A stretch of 64,000 bases of DNA from JAXLWB01 sp046328715 (lineage in GTDB: Bacteria; Chloroflexota; Anaerolineae; Caldilineales; Caldilineaceae): NCBI GenBank assembly GCA_046328715.1, contig JAXLWB010000037.1, positions 41,138 to 105,137 on the forward strand, in the 5' to 3' direction. The notes under the pieces are model-generated. The model had not been told where the DNA came from and did not search any database. It saw only the letters and a program-made list of their open reading frames with translations. A program made the translations under genes and the position numbers. Below, piece after piece: positions 41,385 to 49,125 of this stretch (position 1 is its first letter; every line of letters starts with the position of its first letter).

Positions 41385-41507
41385 GGTTCCTAGGGCAAAA
41401 TAATCTACTTGTTTGCAAAGGAATGCAGACCTTGTTGCTACAGAACTGTTGAGTTCAAAATGTAAAGCGGTACACTTTCGATATTCTAGTAGCAGGGCTT
41501 TTTCTGC

Positions 41508-41513
41508 TATAGT
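41508..41513 (+). promoter_or_regulatory. -10 box candidate for the YcxB-like gene
   Basis: TATAGT with TG-C directly before it (extended -10 form), 54 bases before the GTG start. No clear -35 box. Confidence 0.4.
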
Positions 41514-41567
41514 ACGTGGTGACAGTCAACCTGGTCGTTCAAATCGATTGGAGTATCAAATCCTGCC

Positions 41568-42053
41568 GTGCAATACGAAGTAACCATCCACTATACTGAA
41601 GAATTGATTCACAGCACTGTCACAAAAGCCTTCCTACGTACCATCGGCTGGTATCTCGCTGTGGTCGTTCCTGTTGCTGCCCTTTTCGTCTGGCGTCTGC
41701 AAGTGGGCGATCGGGGTTGGTTGGCTGGCAGTCTCGGCGCGCTCACCTTGATTCTGCTAGCGTGGGTTTATCTTGTCTACCTCACCCATCTACGCCATGC
41801 ACTTTCCGCCGTGCGCAAGTTGGATTCATCCAGTGCAATCTTCCGCTTCAACAACGAAGGCATTGTGGGTGAAGTTTCCAGGGGTTCATTCAAGTTGCCA
41901 TGGAAGTCGGTAAAGAAGGTGCTGCGTCTGCCCCAGGCATGGTTGGTCTATTATGATAACAATTATATGACATTGCCAACCTCTGATCTCAGTGACGATA
42001 TTCGTAACTATATCGCCGAACAAGTGAAGATCCACGGCGGTGCACTGCTGTGA
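41568..42053 (+). CDS. YcxB-like small membrane protein
   Basis: A 161-residue protein with two hydrophobic helices near residues 27-45 (TIGWYLAVVVPVAALFVWRL) and 55-72 (LGALTLILLAWVYLVYL), then a soluble C-terminal domain with FRFNNEGIVGEVSRGSFKLP, PWKSVKKVLRLPQAWLVYYD and YMTLPTSDLSDDI. This two-helix plus PH-like domain layout matches the YcxB-like C-terminal family. Function unknown. Start GTG 41568 is supported by GGAGTATC upstream, at a rather long distance. It stands alone between divergent sugar operons. Confidence 0.65.
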   Translation: MQYEVTIHYTEELIHSTVTKAFLRTIGWYLAVVVPVAALFVWRLQVGDRGWLAGSLGALTLILLAWVYLVYLTHLRHALSAVRKLDSSSAIFRFNNEGIVGEVSRGSFKLPWKSVKKVLRLPQAWLVYYDNNYMTLPTSDLSDDIRNYIAEQVKIHGGALL

Positions 42054-42079
42054 AACAGAAATTGCATCTCGCACCTACT

Positions 42080-42170
42080 CAGGCAATCCTCTTCCGGGAA
42101 GGCTATAGCCGAAACCAAGCTATGGCAATCGATCCTTTCTGGAAGATATCCAGCAGCATATTGCCTCTTC
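42080..42170. repeat. CTTCCGGGAAGG palindromic element, copy 1
   Basis: CAGGCAATCCTCTTCCGGGAAGG at the left is answered by CCTTTCTGGAAGAT and ATATTGCCTCTTC at the right; the middle reads CTATAGCCGAAACCAAGC and TATGGCAATCGAT. The same element occurs at 52775-52853 and 54443-54508. Confidence 0.8.
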
Positions 42171-42195
42171 ATCTCCTGTTCCTATGCCAGAATAA

Positions 42196-42489
42196 ATTGC
42201 CCTTGGCTTTAGTGGTTGCATTCTCAAAGGCGTTGTCACCATGTCCACGACTCGCTTCCGTTATGGCGACGACTTCACGCTGGAAAATTACCGAGAAATT
42301 GAAGCATTTCCGCCTAATCTCGCAGGTGCCAACTTTGCCCTTGCCATCAAACAACTGCTAGACGATAGAGTTTGCTGTGTGCCCGTCGCCCAAGTCGAGC
42401 AATCCAACGCTACGACCATTGGACTAGGTGATGCATTTGTCGGTGGATTTTTGCCAGCACTCTGTACTTCAGAACCAGCACGTACGTAA
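42196..42489 (+). pseudogene. C-terminal remnant of an ADP-dependent sugar kinase-like protein
   Basis: The frame is open from 42196 (after TAA 42193) to 42489, but only the tail of a larger protein is present: ALGFSGCILKGVVTMSTTRF, then RYGDDFTLENYREIEAFPP and the C-terminal kinase motif NATTIGLGDAFVGGFLPAL. GLGDxFxGG is the catalytic GxGD region of the ribokinase fold, and the MSTTRFRYG context most resembles ADP-dependent glucokinase/phosphofructokinase. The N-terminal 300 or more residues are missing, replaced upstream by the CTTCCGGGAAGG element, and the end runs into another repeat. It is probably a dead fragment. Confidence 0.6.
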
Positions 42490-42585
42490 GTGGCAATCGT
42501 ACGCTAACGCTGACGGCTCTGAAACGCACCTCAGAACTCCGCACGTCAGTAAGGGGACGCGTACGCCAAATCTGATGGCTCTGAA
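42467..42585. repeat. Two tandem degenerate TTCAGAGCC/GGCTCTGAA units
   Basis: Unit 1 (42467-42523) runs from CTTCAGAACCAGCACG to GACGGCTCTGAA; unit 2 (42529-42585) runs from CCTCAGAACTCCGCACGTCA to GATGGCTCTGAA. Both resemble the hairpins at 5464-5531 and 6534-6592. From 42586 to the promoter at 42743 I see nothing else. Confidence 0.65.
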
Positions 42586-42742
42586 CCACACTTCAGAATC
42601 CCACTCAAAGGTGACCTAGTCAGTAAGGACCTGTTACTTTCATCCTCAATGGCGGTTGTCAGTCATGCAATGTAGCCAAGTTGTATTCGGTTGAAAAATA
42701 AAAATATCAGCATATTCTGACCCTTAATTCTTGCGATTCCTC

Positions 42743-42793
42743 TTGACAAGGAAAACGTTTTCTGCTACTCTGTTGGTAAGGAAAACGTTTTCC
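42743..42793 (+). promoter_or_regulatory. LacI promoter with two GGAAAACGTTTTCC operators
   Basis: TTGACA (42743-42748) and TACTCT (42766-42771) are 17 bases apart. One operator (GGAAAACGTTTTC, 42750-42762) fills the spacer; a second, perfect one (GGAAAACGTTTTCC, 42780-42793) lies just after the start site. Their centres are exactly 30 bp apart, close to three helical turns. This is the arrangement expected for autorepression by the LacI-family protein encoded next. Confidence 0.88.
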
Positions 42794-42816
42794 TAGCCAT
42801 TTCTTTCCCAACTTTC

Positions 42817-43818
42817 ATGAGTGTTACCATCCACGAAATTGCCAAAGCGGCTGGCGTTTCGATAGCAACAGTGTCGCGTGTTCTCAATCATAGCGAACAT
42901 CCTGTCAGTGGCAAAACGAGCCAACGTGTCTGGGATGTGGCGGATGCGCTTGGCTATCTACCCAATCAGCTTGCCCGTAGTCTGCGCACCGAGCATACCG
43001 CCACGGTTGGCATCATCACCGACGACATCACCAGCGAATTTTCACCGCTGATTGTGCGCGCTATCCAGGATTATCTAAGCGAACGTCACTATTCGACCTT
43101 GATCATCAACGCCGACCGCGAGCCGGAAGTAGAAGAAGCGGCGATCCGTTCACTGCTTTCACGTTCGGTGGATGGCATCATCTTTGTCGAGACCTGGCAC
43201 CGCGAAGCCAATCAGCAGCTTGACCGCGCCGCAAAACCCTATGTCTTTGCACATCGCCAATTTGCCAAAGCCTATCGCAATTCGGTGCGCCCAGATGAAC
43301 GAGTGGGACCAAAGCTGGCGATGGATCATCTGCTTTCGTTAGGGCATCGACGGGTCGCTTATATCAATGGCCCCCCCAATTTCTTTGCGTCTGCTGAGCG
43401 GCTACAGGGCTACCAAGAAGCTTTAGCTCGCTCCAATGTTGACTTTGACCCAACCCTGGTCGCCAGCGGGGACTGGAAGGTAGATAGCGGGTATGCCGCC
43501 ATGAAGGAGATTTTGCGGGCTCAACTTCTGCCTACCGCTGTCTTCGCCGCTAATGACTTTATGGCATTGGGCGCGATTTACGCCATTCATGATCATGGTT
43601 TGCGGGTGCCGGACGATATTGCTATCGTTGGCTACGATGACCGCGATGTTGCCAGCTTGGTGCGCCCTTCACTTACCACTGTCACCATGCCCTGTGCCGA
43701 AATGGGCAGAGCCTCGGCTGACATGCTTTTGCAATTGATCAACAATCCATTCGCAGAGGTGGAGGAGCGCAGAATCAGCGGTAAGTTGATTGTGCGTCAG
43801 TCGTGCGGGGCAAAGTGA
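42817..43818 (+). CDS. LacI/GalR-family transcriptional regulator
   Basis: A 333-residue repressor. Helix-turn-helix and hinge at residues 1-60: MSVTIHEIAKAAGVSIATVS, RVLNHSEHPVSGKTSQRV, LGYLPNQLARSLRTEHTATV. The periplasmic-binding-protein-like effector domain follows (VGIITDDITSEFSPLIVRAI, GHRRVAYINGPPNFFASAER, PDDIAIVGYDDRDVASLVRP). It should sense a free sugar or sugar derivative from the pathway encoded downstream. Two matching palindromes overlap its own promoter, and variants of the same site precede importer C, so it probably controls operons C and D together. Confidence 0.95.
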   Translation: MSVTIHEIAKAAGVSIATVSRVLNHSEHPVSGKTSQRVWDVADALGYLPNQLARSLRTEHTATVGIITDDITSEFSPLIVRAIQDYLSERHYSTLIINADREPEVEEAAIRSLLSRSVDGIIFVETWHREANQQLDRAAKPYVFAHRQFAKAYRNSVRPDERVGPKLAMDHLLSLGHRRVAYINGPPNFFASAERLQGYQEALARSNVDFDPTLVASGDWKVDSGYAAMKEILRAQLLPTAVFAANDFMALGAIYAIHDHGLRVPDDIAIVGYDDRDVASLVRPSLTTVTMPCAEMGRASADMLLQLINNPFAEVEERRISGKLIVRQSCGAK

Positions 43819-43834
43819 AAACAGCGTTTAGATA

Positions 43835-43902
43835 GAGGATTGAGAGATTAAGATCACGGAAAGACAATCTCCTAATCTCACAATCTCACAATCTCACAAT
43901 CA
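43835..43902. repeat. CAATCTC-word hairpin between LacI and importer D genes
   Basis: GGATTGAGAGATTAAGAT faces repeated CAATCTCCTAATCTCACAATCTCAC words. It can fold in several registers. It lies 16 bases after the LacI stop. Confidence 0.6.
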
Positions 43903-43936
43903 TCCATTTCAAACAATGCTTCAAAGGAGAAACGTT

Positions 43937-45280
43937 ATGGAAAGATTCAACCCCAATGTAAGCCGACGTGCATTTCTTCGTTTGGCAGGTGCCTCGGTTG
44001 GGGCGTTAGCCCTGAGCGCCTGTGTGGCCGCGCCCGCCGCACAGCCAACAGCCAGTGACAGTGGGGCTGTGGCTGCGGCACCGGGTAAGCTGCAAATGTA
44101 TACCCGCCTGACCGATAATGAACAACTGAAGACGCTCTCGGAACGCTACAAAGAGGAGCATGGTGGCTCAGAACTTGAAGTGGCAGCCTTTGATGGTCGT
44201 GACATGCTCACTAAATTGACCACTGCCGTTGCCGGTGGCTTGCCGCCCGATCTGGTGATGATCGATATTGCATTCACTGCCCAGTTCGCTGACCGCGGTG
44301 TGCTGATGGACATCGGTGATCTCGCCAAAGAGACGGGCATGATGGAGGATGCCTTCAAGGGCTACGATGTGGGCACGACCTGGAAGGGGAAATACGTCTC
44401 CTATCCGATGTGGTCAGATTGCTCGGCGCTCTATTTTAACAAGAAGCTGATGACAGATGCCGGCGTCACCAGCACGGAGGGACCGAAGACCTGGGACGAG
44501 ATCAAGGAGCAGGCAGCCGCCATCCACAAGCTGGGCGACGATGTCTGGGGCTTCCTCACCAATGTCACCTCCTCGGGTGCAACCTGGTTCCTTTGGGCAC
44601 CCTTTATGTGGGCAGCCGGTGGCAAGACCTTCAACGCTGACCTGACTGGCACCGAATTCACCAACAAAGAAGCGATCGACGCGGCGACGCTCTGGGTGGA
44701 CATGTACAAGGCAGGCTTGGCTCCGGTCGAGTGTGTCAGCGGCACCTGGGGCGATGTCGAAGGTCTCTTTACCAGTGGCAAATCGGGCATGTTGCTCAGT
44801 GGCCCCTATATGGTCGGCTTGATGGCGAAAACCTTCCCCGAACTGGAGTATGGCATCACTTTAATCCCAGGTCCAAAGGCAGGCATGACCTCCTCGTTTG
44901 TCGGTGGCGATGGTATGAGCATTATTGAAGCCACCAAGCAGAAAGATGCGGCAATCGAAGCCTTCAAGTGGATCACCGACGCCAAACTGATGAAGGAAAT
45001 GGCGCTGGCCAACAACGGCACCTGGATCTCCGGTCTGCCGCCACGCAACTCCGCGGCGGATGCCGAATACATCGAGAAATTCCCGAACTATAAAGTCTTT
45101 GTCGATGCACTGGGCGTAGGCACGTTGGTCAACCATCCCGCGATCTTTGAGATCGACAAGCCGCTCAAACTCGCCTTCGAAAAGATGATGTTAGAGGGCA
45201 TGGCAGTTGATGCGGCGATGGCTGAACTCGACGCCGCTGGTGATGAGATCCTCGCACGTTACAATTCAACGCAGAAGTAG
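43937..45280 (+). CDS. Sugar ABC importer binding lipoprotein, family 1 (importer D)
   Basis: A 447-residue protein from ATG 43937, preceded by AAAGGAG; an ATG at 43916 is upstream of that SD. The signal is a good Tat lipoprotein signal (VSRRAFLRLAGASVGALALS, lipobox LSAC). The mature part begins KLQMYTRLTDNEQLKTLSER and includes VAGGLPPDLVMIDIAFTAQF, PKTWDEIKEQAAAIHKLG and SGKSGMLLSGPYMVGLM, family-1 sugar-binding features. It heads importer D with a GH127 arabinofuranosidase in the same operon, so an L-arabinofuranose-containing oligosaccharide is the likely ligand. Confidence 0.93.
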   Translation: MERFNPNVSRRAFLRLAGASVGALALSACVAAPAAQPTASDSGAVAAAPGKLQMYTRLTDNEQLKTLSERYKEEHGGSELEVAAFDGRDMLTKLTTAVAGGLPPDLVMIDIAFTAQFADRGVLMDIGDLAKETGMMEDAFKGYDVGTTWKGKYVSYPMWSDCSALYFNKKLMTDAGVTSTEGPKTWDEIKEQAAAIHKLGDDVWGFLTNVTSSGATWFLWAPFMWAAGGKTFNADLTGTEFTNKEAIDAATLWVDMYKAGLAPVECVSGTWGDVEGLFTSGKSGMLLSGPYMVGLMAKTFPELEYGITLIPGPKAGMTSSFVGGDGMSIIEATKQKDAAIEAFKWITDAKLMKEMALANNGTWISGLPPRNSAADAEYIEKFPNYKVFVDALGVGTLVNHPAIFEIDKPLKLAFEKMMLEGMAVDAAMAELDAAGDEILARYNSTQK

Positions 45281-45292
45281 AGAGTAGAGATT

Positions 45293-45349
45293 GGAGGGGT
45301 GAGGTTAGAAGGGTGAGGAAAATCAACCTCACCCCTCACCCCTCCCCTA
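45293..45349. repeat. GGAGGGGTGAGG hairpin between binding-protein and permease genes
   Basis: GGAGGGGTGAGG plus AAGGGTGAGG faces CCTCACCCCTCACCCCTCC. It starts 12 bases after the binding-protein stop and ends just before the permease SD. Same word as the hairpin at 1082-1127. Confidence 0.8.
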
Positions 45350-45368
45350 CCTGGAAGGTTGTCTATCT

Positions 45369-46265
45369 GTGAACACACTCGCCGAACGTTTTCAGAAGAT
45401 CCGCTATCGGCAGGAGTTTTGGGCTTGGGTCTTTCTGGCACCGGGTCTGCTTTACTTCTTGATCTTTCTGATCCTCCCACTCCTAGCCTCGATCTACGTG
45501 AGTTTTACCGACTGGGATATCATGACGCCGCCAGAGTGGGTGGGGATTGCCAACTACCAAGAGTTGCTGCAAAATGAGATCATTCGTCGCTCCATTTTCA
45601 ACACCTTTTATTACGCCATCGTCACGATTCCTATCACGATTGCTCTCGGTTTGCTGATTGCCCTGGCGCTGAACCGAGCCTTCTTCGGACGTGCAGTCTT
45701 TCGCGTCATCTACTATTTGCCAGTGGTGATCTCGGCGGCCGCCACGGCGTTGCTCTGGATTTGGATCTTCCAATCGCAGGTTGGCCTGCTCAATCACGTC
45801 CTCAAAGCCTTGGCATTGCCAACCCAAAACTGGCTGACCAGCCCCAAATACGCCATGCCTGTGATCATGTGGACCGGCATCTGGCAGAGTTTAGGCTGGT
45901 CCGTGGTGGTTTTCCTGGCTGGGCTACAGGGTATCCCAGAGATCTATTACGAAGCGGGGAAGATTGACGGTGCCAATGGTCGCCAACTTTTTCGTCATGT
46001 CACCTGGCCTTTATTGGCACCAACCACCCTCTTTGTCTTTGTAATCTTGATCATTGGCTCGTTGCAAGTCTTTGGAACGGTGTTAATCATGACCGATGGC
46101 GGTCCGCTCAATTCAACCACGGTGATCGTCCATCAGGTCTATATCAATGCCTTTCAATATCTGCGCATGGGCTATGCCAGTGCGATGGGCATCATATTAT
46201 TCCTTTTCATCTTGCTGCTTGCCTTGACCAACTTGCGTATTTTTGGCAGCAGCACCGACCTATAG
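45369..46265 (+). CDS. Sugar ABC importer permease, MalF type (importer D)
   Basis: A 298-residue permease starting at GTG 45369 with GGAAGG upstream. It has AWVFLAPGLLYFLIFLILPL, YVSFTDWDIMTPPEWVGIAN, the EAA loop PEIYYEAGKIDGANGRQLFR (Gly in place of the second Ala) and the VLIMTDGGPLNSTTVIVHQV signature. Six hydrophobic helices. Followed after six bases by its MalG partner. Confidence 0.93.
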   Translation: MNTLAERFQKIRYRQEFWAWVFLAPGLLYFLIFLILPLLASIYVSFTDWDIMTPPEWVGIANYQELLQNEIIRRSIFNTFYYAIVTIPITIALGLLIALALNRAFFGRAVFRVIYYLPVVISAAATALLWIWIFQSQVGLLNHVLKALALPTQNWLTSPKYAMPVIMWTGIWQSLGWSVVVFLAGLQGIPEIYYEAGKIDGANGRQLFRHVTWPLLAPTTLFVFVILIIGSLQVFGTVLIMTDGGPLNSTTVIVHQVYINAFQYLRMGYASAMGIILFLFILLLALTNLRIFGSSTDL

Positions 46266-46271
46266 ACTCTC

Positions 46272-47204
46272 ATGAACACATCAACATCCAGTTCCTCCTT
46301 GTCGAATCCACTGCCTGCATCCTCGTCCGATGTGACTGCACAGCGTATGCCGAAGTTGAGTACAGTGCTCATTGTGCTGGCGTTATCGATTGGCGCAGTG
46401 ATTTTCGCATTGCCATTTTTCTGGATGGTCTTAACTTCGCTCAAAACCGACCGGCAGGTGCGTACGATCCCGCTGCAACTCTTGCCCAATCCGCTCATCT
46501 TCGAGCCTTATATGCGGGCGTGGGTGGGTGCAAAATTCAGCACCTATACCTATAACAGTTTGATTGTGGCAACAGGGGCAGGCGTGCTCAACTCATTGAT
46601 GAGCGCCTTGATGGGATACACATTAGCGCGCATGACATTTCGCGGTAAGAGCCTGATCTTTTCGATGATCTTGAGTACAATCATGGTGCCATCGCAGATC
46701 GCCTTCATTCCTATGTTTTTGCTGATCGCTCGCATTCCACTTTTTGGCGGCAACAATCTCTTGGGACAAGGCGGTAGCGGATTACTCGATACCTATTTTG
46801 GCCTGATGGCACCCCACATCGTCACTGCCTTTGGCGTCTTTCTGATGCGTCAATTTATGCTTGGCTTCCCCTCCGAGCTAGAAGACGCCGCACGGGTTGA
46901 TGGTGCCTCGGAATTTATGATCTTCTGGCGTATCATGTTGCCACTCTCGGTGCCTGCTTTGATTACACTCTTCCTGCTGCACTTTACGGGAGTGTGGAAC
47001 GATCTGCTGTGGCCGCTGGTCGTTTCCAACAGTGAATCGATGCGTACCTTGCCCCTCGGCTTGTCGCAACTGCGCGGGGCGCAATACACCGAGTGGAATA
47101 TGGTGATGGCAGGCACCGCCATCAGCGTGATCCCAACCATTTTGATCTTTATCATCGGACAACGCTACTTCCAACGTAGCGTTGTCATCACGGGAATGAA
47201 GTAG
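46272..47204 (+). CDS. Sugar ABC importer permease, MalG type (importer D)
   Basis: A 310-residue permease with a longer Ser-rich cytosolic N-terminus (MNTSTSSSSLSNPLPASSSD) than its relatives. It has LPFFWMVLTSLKTDRQVRTI, the EAA loop PSELEDAARVDGASEFMIFW with RIMLPLSVPALITLF, and ends QRYFQRSVVITGMK. Nine bases separate it from the GH127 gene, so transport and hydrolysis are co-expressed. Confidence 0.93.
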   Translation: MNTSTSSSSLSNPLPASSSDVTAQRMPKLSTVLIVLALSIGAVIFALPFFWMVLTSLKTDRQVRTIPLQLLPNPLIFEPYMRAWVGAKFSTYTYNSLIVATGAGVLNSLMSALMGYTLARMTFRGKSLIFSMILSTIMVPSQIAFIPMFLLIARIPLFGGNNLLGQGGSGLLDTYFGLMAPHIVTAFGVFLMRQFMLGFPSELEDAARVDGASEFMIFWRIMLPLSVPALITLFLLHFTGVWNDLLWPLVVSNSESMRTLPLGLSQLRGAQYTEWNMVMAGTAISVIPTILIFIIGQRYFQRSVVITGMK

Positions 47205-47213
47205 AAACCAATT

Positions 47214-49121
47214 ATGAACAGCAACACACAATATCCAATCTCCGCTATCCCCTTTACCCAAGTTTCAATCAATGATAAATTTTGGTCACCACGGATCGAA
47301 ACCAATCGCAAAGTGACCGTGTCCTATGATTTTCAGAAATGCGAAGAGACAGGGCGCAACAGCAACTTTGCCAAGGCGGCTGGCCTGATGGCGGGCGCGC
47401 ACGAGGGCATCTTCTTCAACGATTCCGATGTCTTTAAGGTGATCGAGGGTGCAGCCTACTCGCTGATGCTCAAGCCCGATCCCGAGCTTGATGCCTATCT
47501 GGACAAGCTGATCGCCTGGATTGCCGCCTCGCAGGAGCCAGATGGCTATCTCTATACCGCACGCACGATTGCCGAGCGCAATGGCACGGTCGATCAACTG
47601 CCGGACGAGCGTGAGGGCAAGACGCGCTACTCCAATCTGCGCGTTAGCCATGAGTTGTATAACATCGGTCACATGTACGAAGGGGCAGTGGCCCATTTCC
47701 AAGCCACCGGCAAACGAAGTTTCCTTGACGTGGCGATCAAGAGCGCCAATCATGTGGTCGAGACCTTTGGTCCCGACAAAAAACGCGACGTTCCAGGCCA
47801 TCAGGAGATCGAGATCGGCCTGAGCAAACTCTACCTTGTGACTGGAGATGAACGCTACTTGCAGACAGCAAAGTTCTTTCTGGATGAGCGCGGCCATTAC
47901 AACGGGCGACCCCGCTATGGCAATTATGGCGACGAAGGTTATACCCAGGATCATCTGCCAGTGACAGAACAGCGCGAAGCGGTCGGGCACGCGGTGCGGG
48001 CGGTCTACATGTACGCTGGCATGGCGGACGTCGCATCGCTAACCGGCGATCAGACCTACATCGACGCGCTCGATCACCTGTGGGAGAATGTGGTCGGCAA
48101 AAAGTTCTATCTCACGGGTGGCATTGGTGCCCGTCATCATGGCGAGGCCTTTGGTGACAACTACGAGTTGCCCAACGCCACAGCCTACAATGAAACCTGT
48201 GCGGCAATCGCCAATGTCTTCTGGAATCAGCGTATGTTCCAGTTACATGGACACGCCAAATATATTGACGTGTTGGAACGCTCGCTTTACAATGGCTTTT
48301 TGCCCGGTATTGACTTCAGCGGCGACCGCTTTTTCTATGTCAACCCGTTGGAGTTTGATGGCGAGTACCGCTTCAACCGCGATGACTCTTTGCTGCGCAT
48401 GCCCTGGTTTGGCTGCTCGTGCTGCCCAACCAATGTGGTGCGTGTCTTCCCTTCGCTGGGTGGTTACATCTACGCTCAGCAAGAAAAGAACCTCTACGTT
48501 AACCTTTTCACCACTTCCAAGACCAAACTTAGCGTGGGGCAGACAGAAGTGGCGCTGACCCAGAACACGAACTATCCTTGGGATGGCAAGATTCAGCTCA
48601 AGGTCGATCCGAAAACATCCGCCACCTTCACCCTTTGCCTGCGCATTCCCGGTTGGGCGCAGGGCAAGCCAGTCCCCAGTTCGCTCTACCGCTACTTGAA
48701 TGACGAAGCAGAAACGATTCTCTTGACAGTCAACGGTGAGCCGCAAAGGGTTCGCCCGAACAAAGGGTATGCTCGCATCACACGCTCCTGGAGTAAGGGC
48801 GACGTCGTCGAATTGACACTGCCGATGCCCGTGCGCCGGGTCGTGAGTCACCCCAGCGTGGCAGACAACAAAGGCAAAGTGGCCATCGAACGTGGTCCGC
48901 TTGTCTATTGTTTGGAAGGCATCGACAACGAGGGTAAGGCACTCAACCGCACATTGAGCGATGACACCACCTTCAAGACCAAGTGGGATGGGAAGCTACT
49001 GCACGGCGTTACCGTGATCAGCGCCAAACAGGGCCAAGAGCAACTGACCTTCATTCCCTACTACGCCTGGGCGCACCGAGGCGTGGGAGAAATGTCAGTG
49101 TGGATGAATCGATCGAGATAA
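47214..49121 (+). CDS. GH127 beta-L-arabinofuranosidase
   Basis: A 635-residue glycoside hydrolase of the DUF1680/GH127 family without signal peptide. The zinc and catalytic residues of Bifidobacterium HypBA1 (E322, E338, C340, C417, C418) have clear equivalents with the same spacing: E311 in GARHHGEAFGDNYELP, E327 and C329 in NATAYNETCAAIANVF, C403-C404 in WFGCSCCPTNVVRVF. The second Cys pair member equivalent to C417 is the nucleophile. Sheet-rich C-terminus follows (LNVxG-type VNGEPQRVRPNKGYARITRS). Reaction: release of L-arabinose from beta-L-arabinofuranosides. It is in the importer D operon, upstream of the URO-D-like and kinase genes. Confidence 0.92.
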   Translation: MNSNTQYPISAIPFTQVSINDKFWSPRIETNRKVTVSYDFQKCEETGRNSNFAKAAGLMAGAHEGIFFNDSDVFKVIEGAAYSLMLKPDPELDAYLDKLIAWIAASQEPDGYLYTARTIAERNGTVDQLPDEREGKTRYSNLRVSHELYNIGHMYEGAVAHFQATGKRSFLDVAIKSANHVVETFGPDKKRDVPGHQEIEIGLSKLYLVTGDERYLQTAKFFLDERGHYNGRPRYGNYGDEGYTQDHLPVTEQREAVGHAVRAVYMYAGMADVASLTGDQTYIDALDHLWENVVGKKFYLTGGIGARHHGEAFGDNYELPNATAYNETCAAIANVFWNQRMFQLHGHAKYIDVLERSLYNGFLPGIDFSGDRFFYVNPLEFDGEYRFNRDDSLLRMPWFGCSCCPTNVVRVFPSLGGYIYAQQEKNLYVNLFTTSKTKLSVGQTEVALTQNTNYPWDGKIQLKVDPKTSATFTLCLRIPGWAQGKPVPSSLYRYLNDEAETILLTVNGEPQRVRPNKGYARITRSWSKGDVVELTLPMPVRRVVSHPSVADNKGKVAIERGPLVYCLEGIDNEGKALNRTLSDDTTFKTKWDGKLLHGVTVISAKQGQEQLTFIPYYAWAHRGVGEMSVWMNRSR

Positions 49122-49125
49122 AGCC

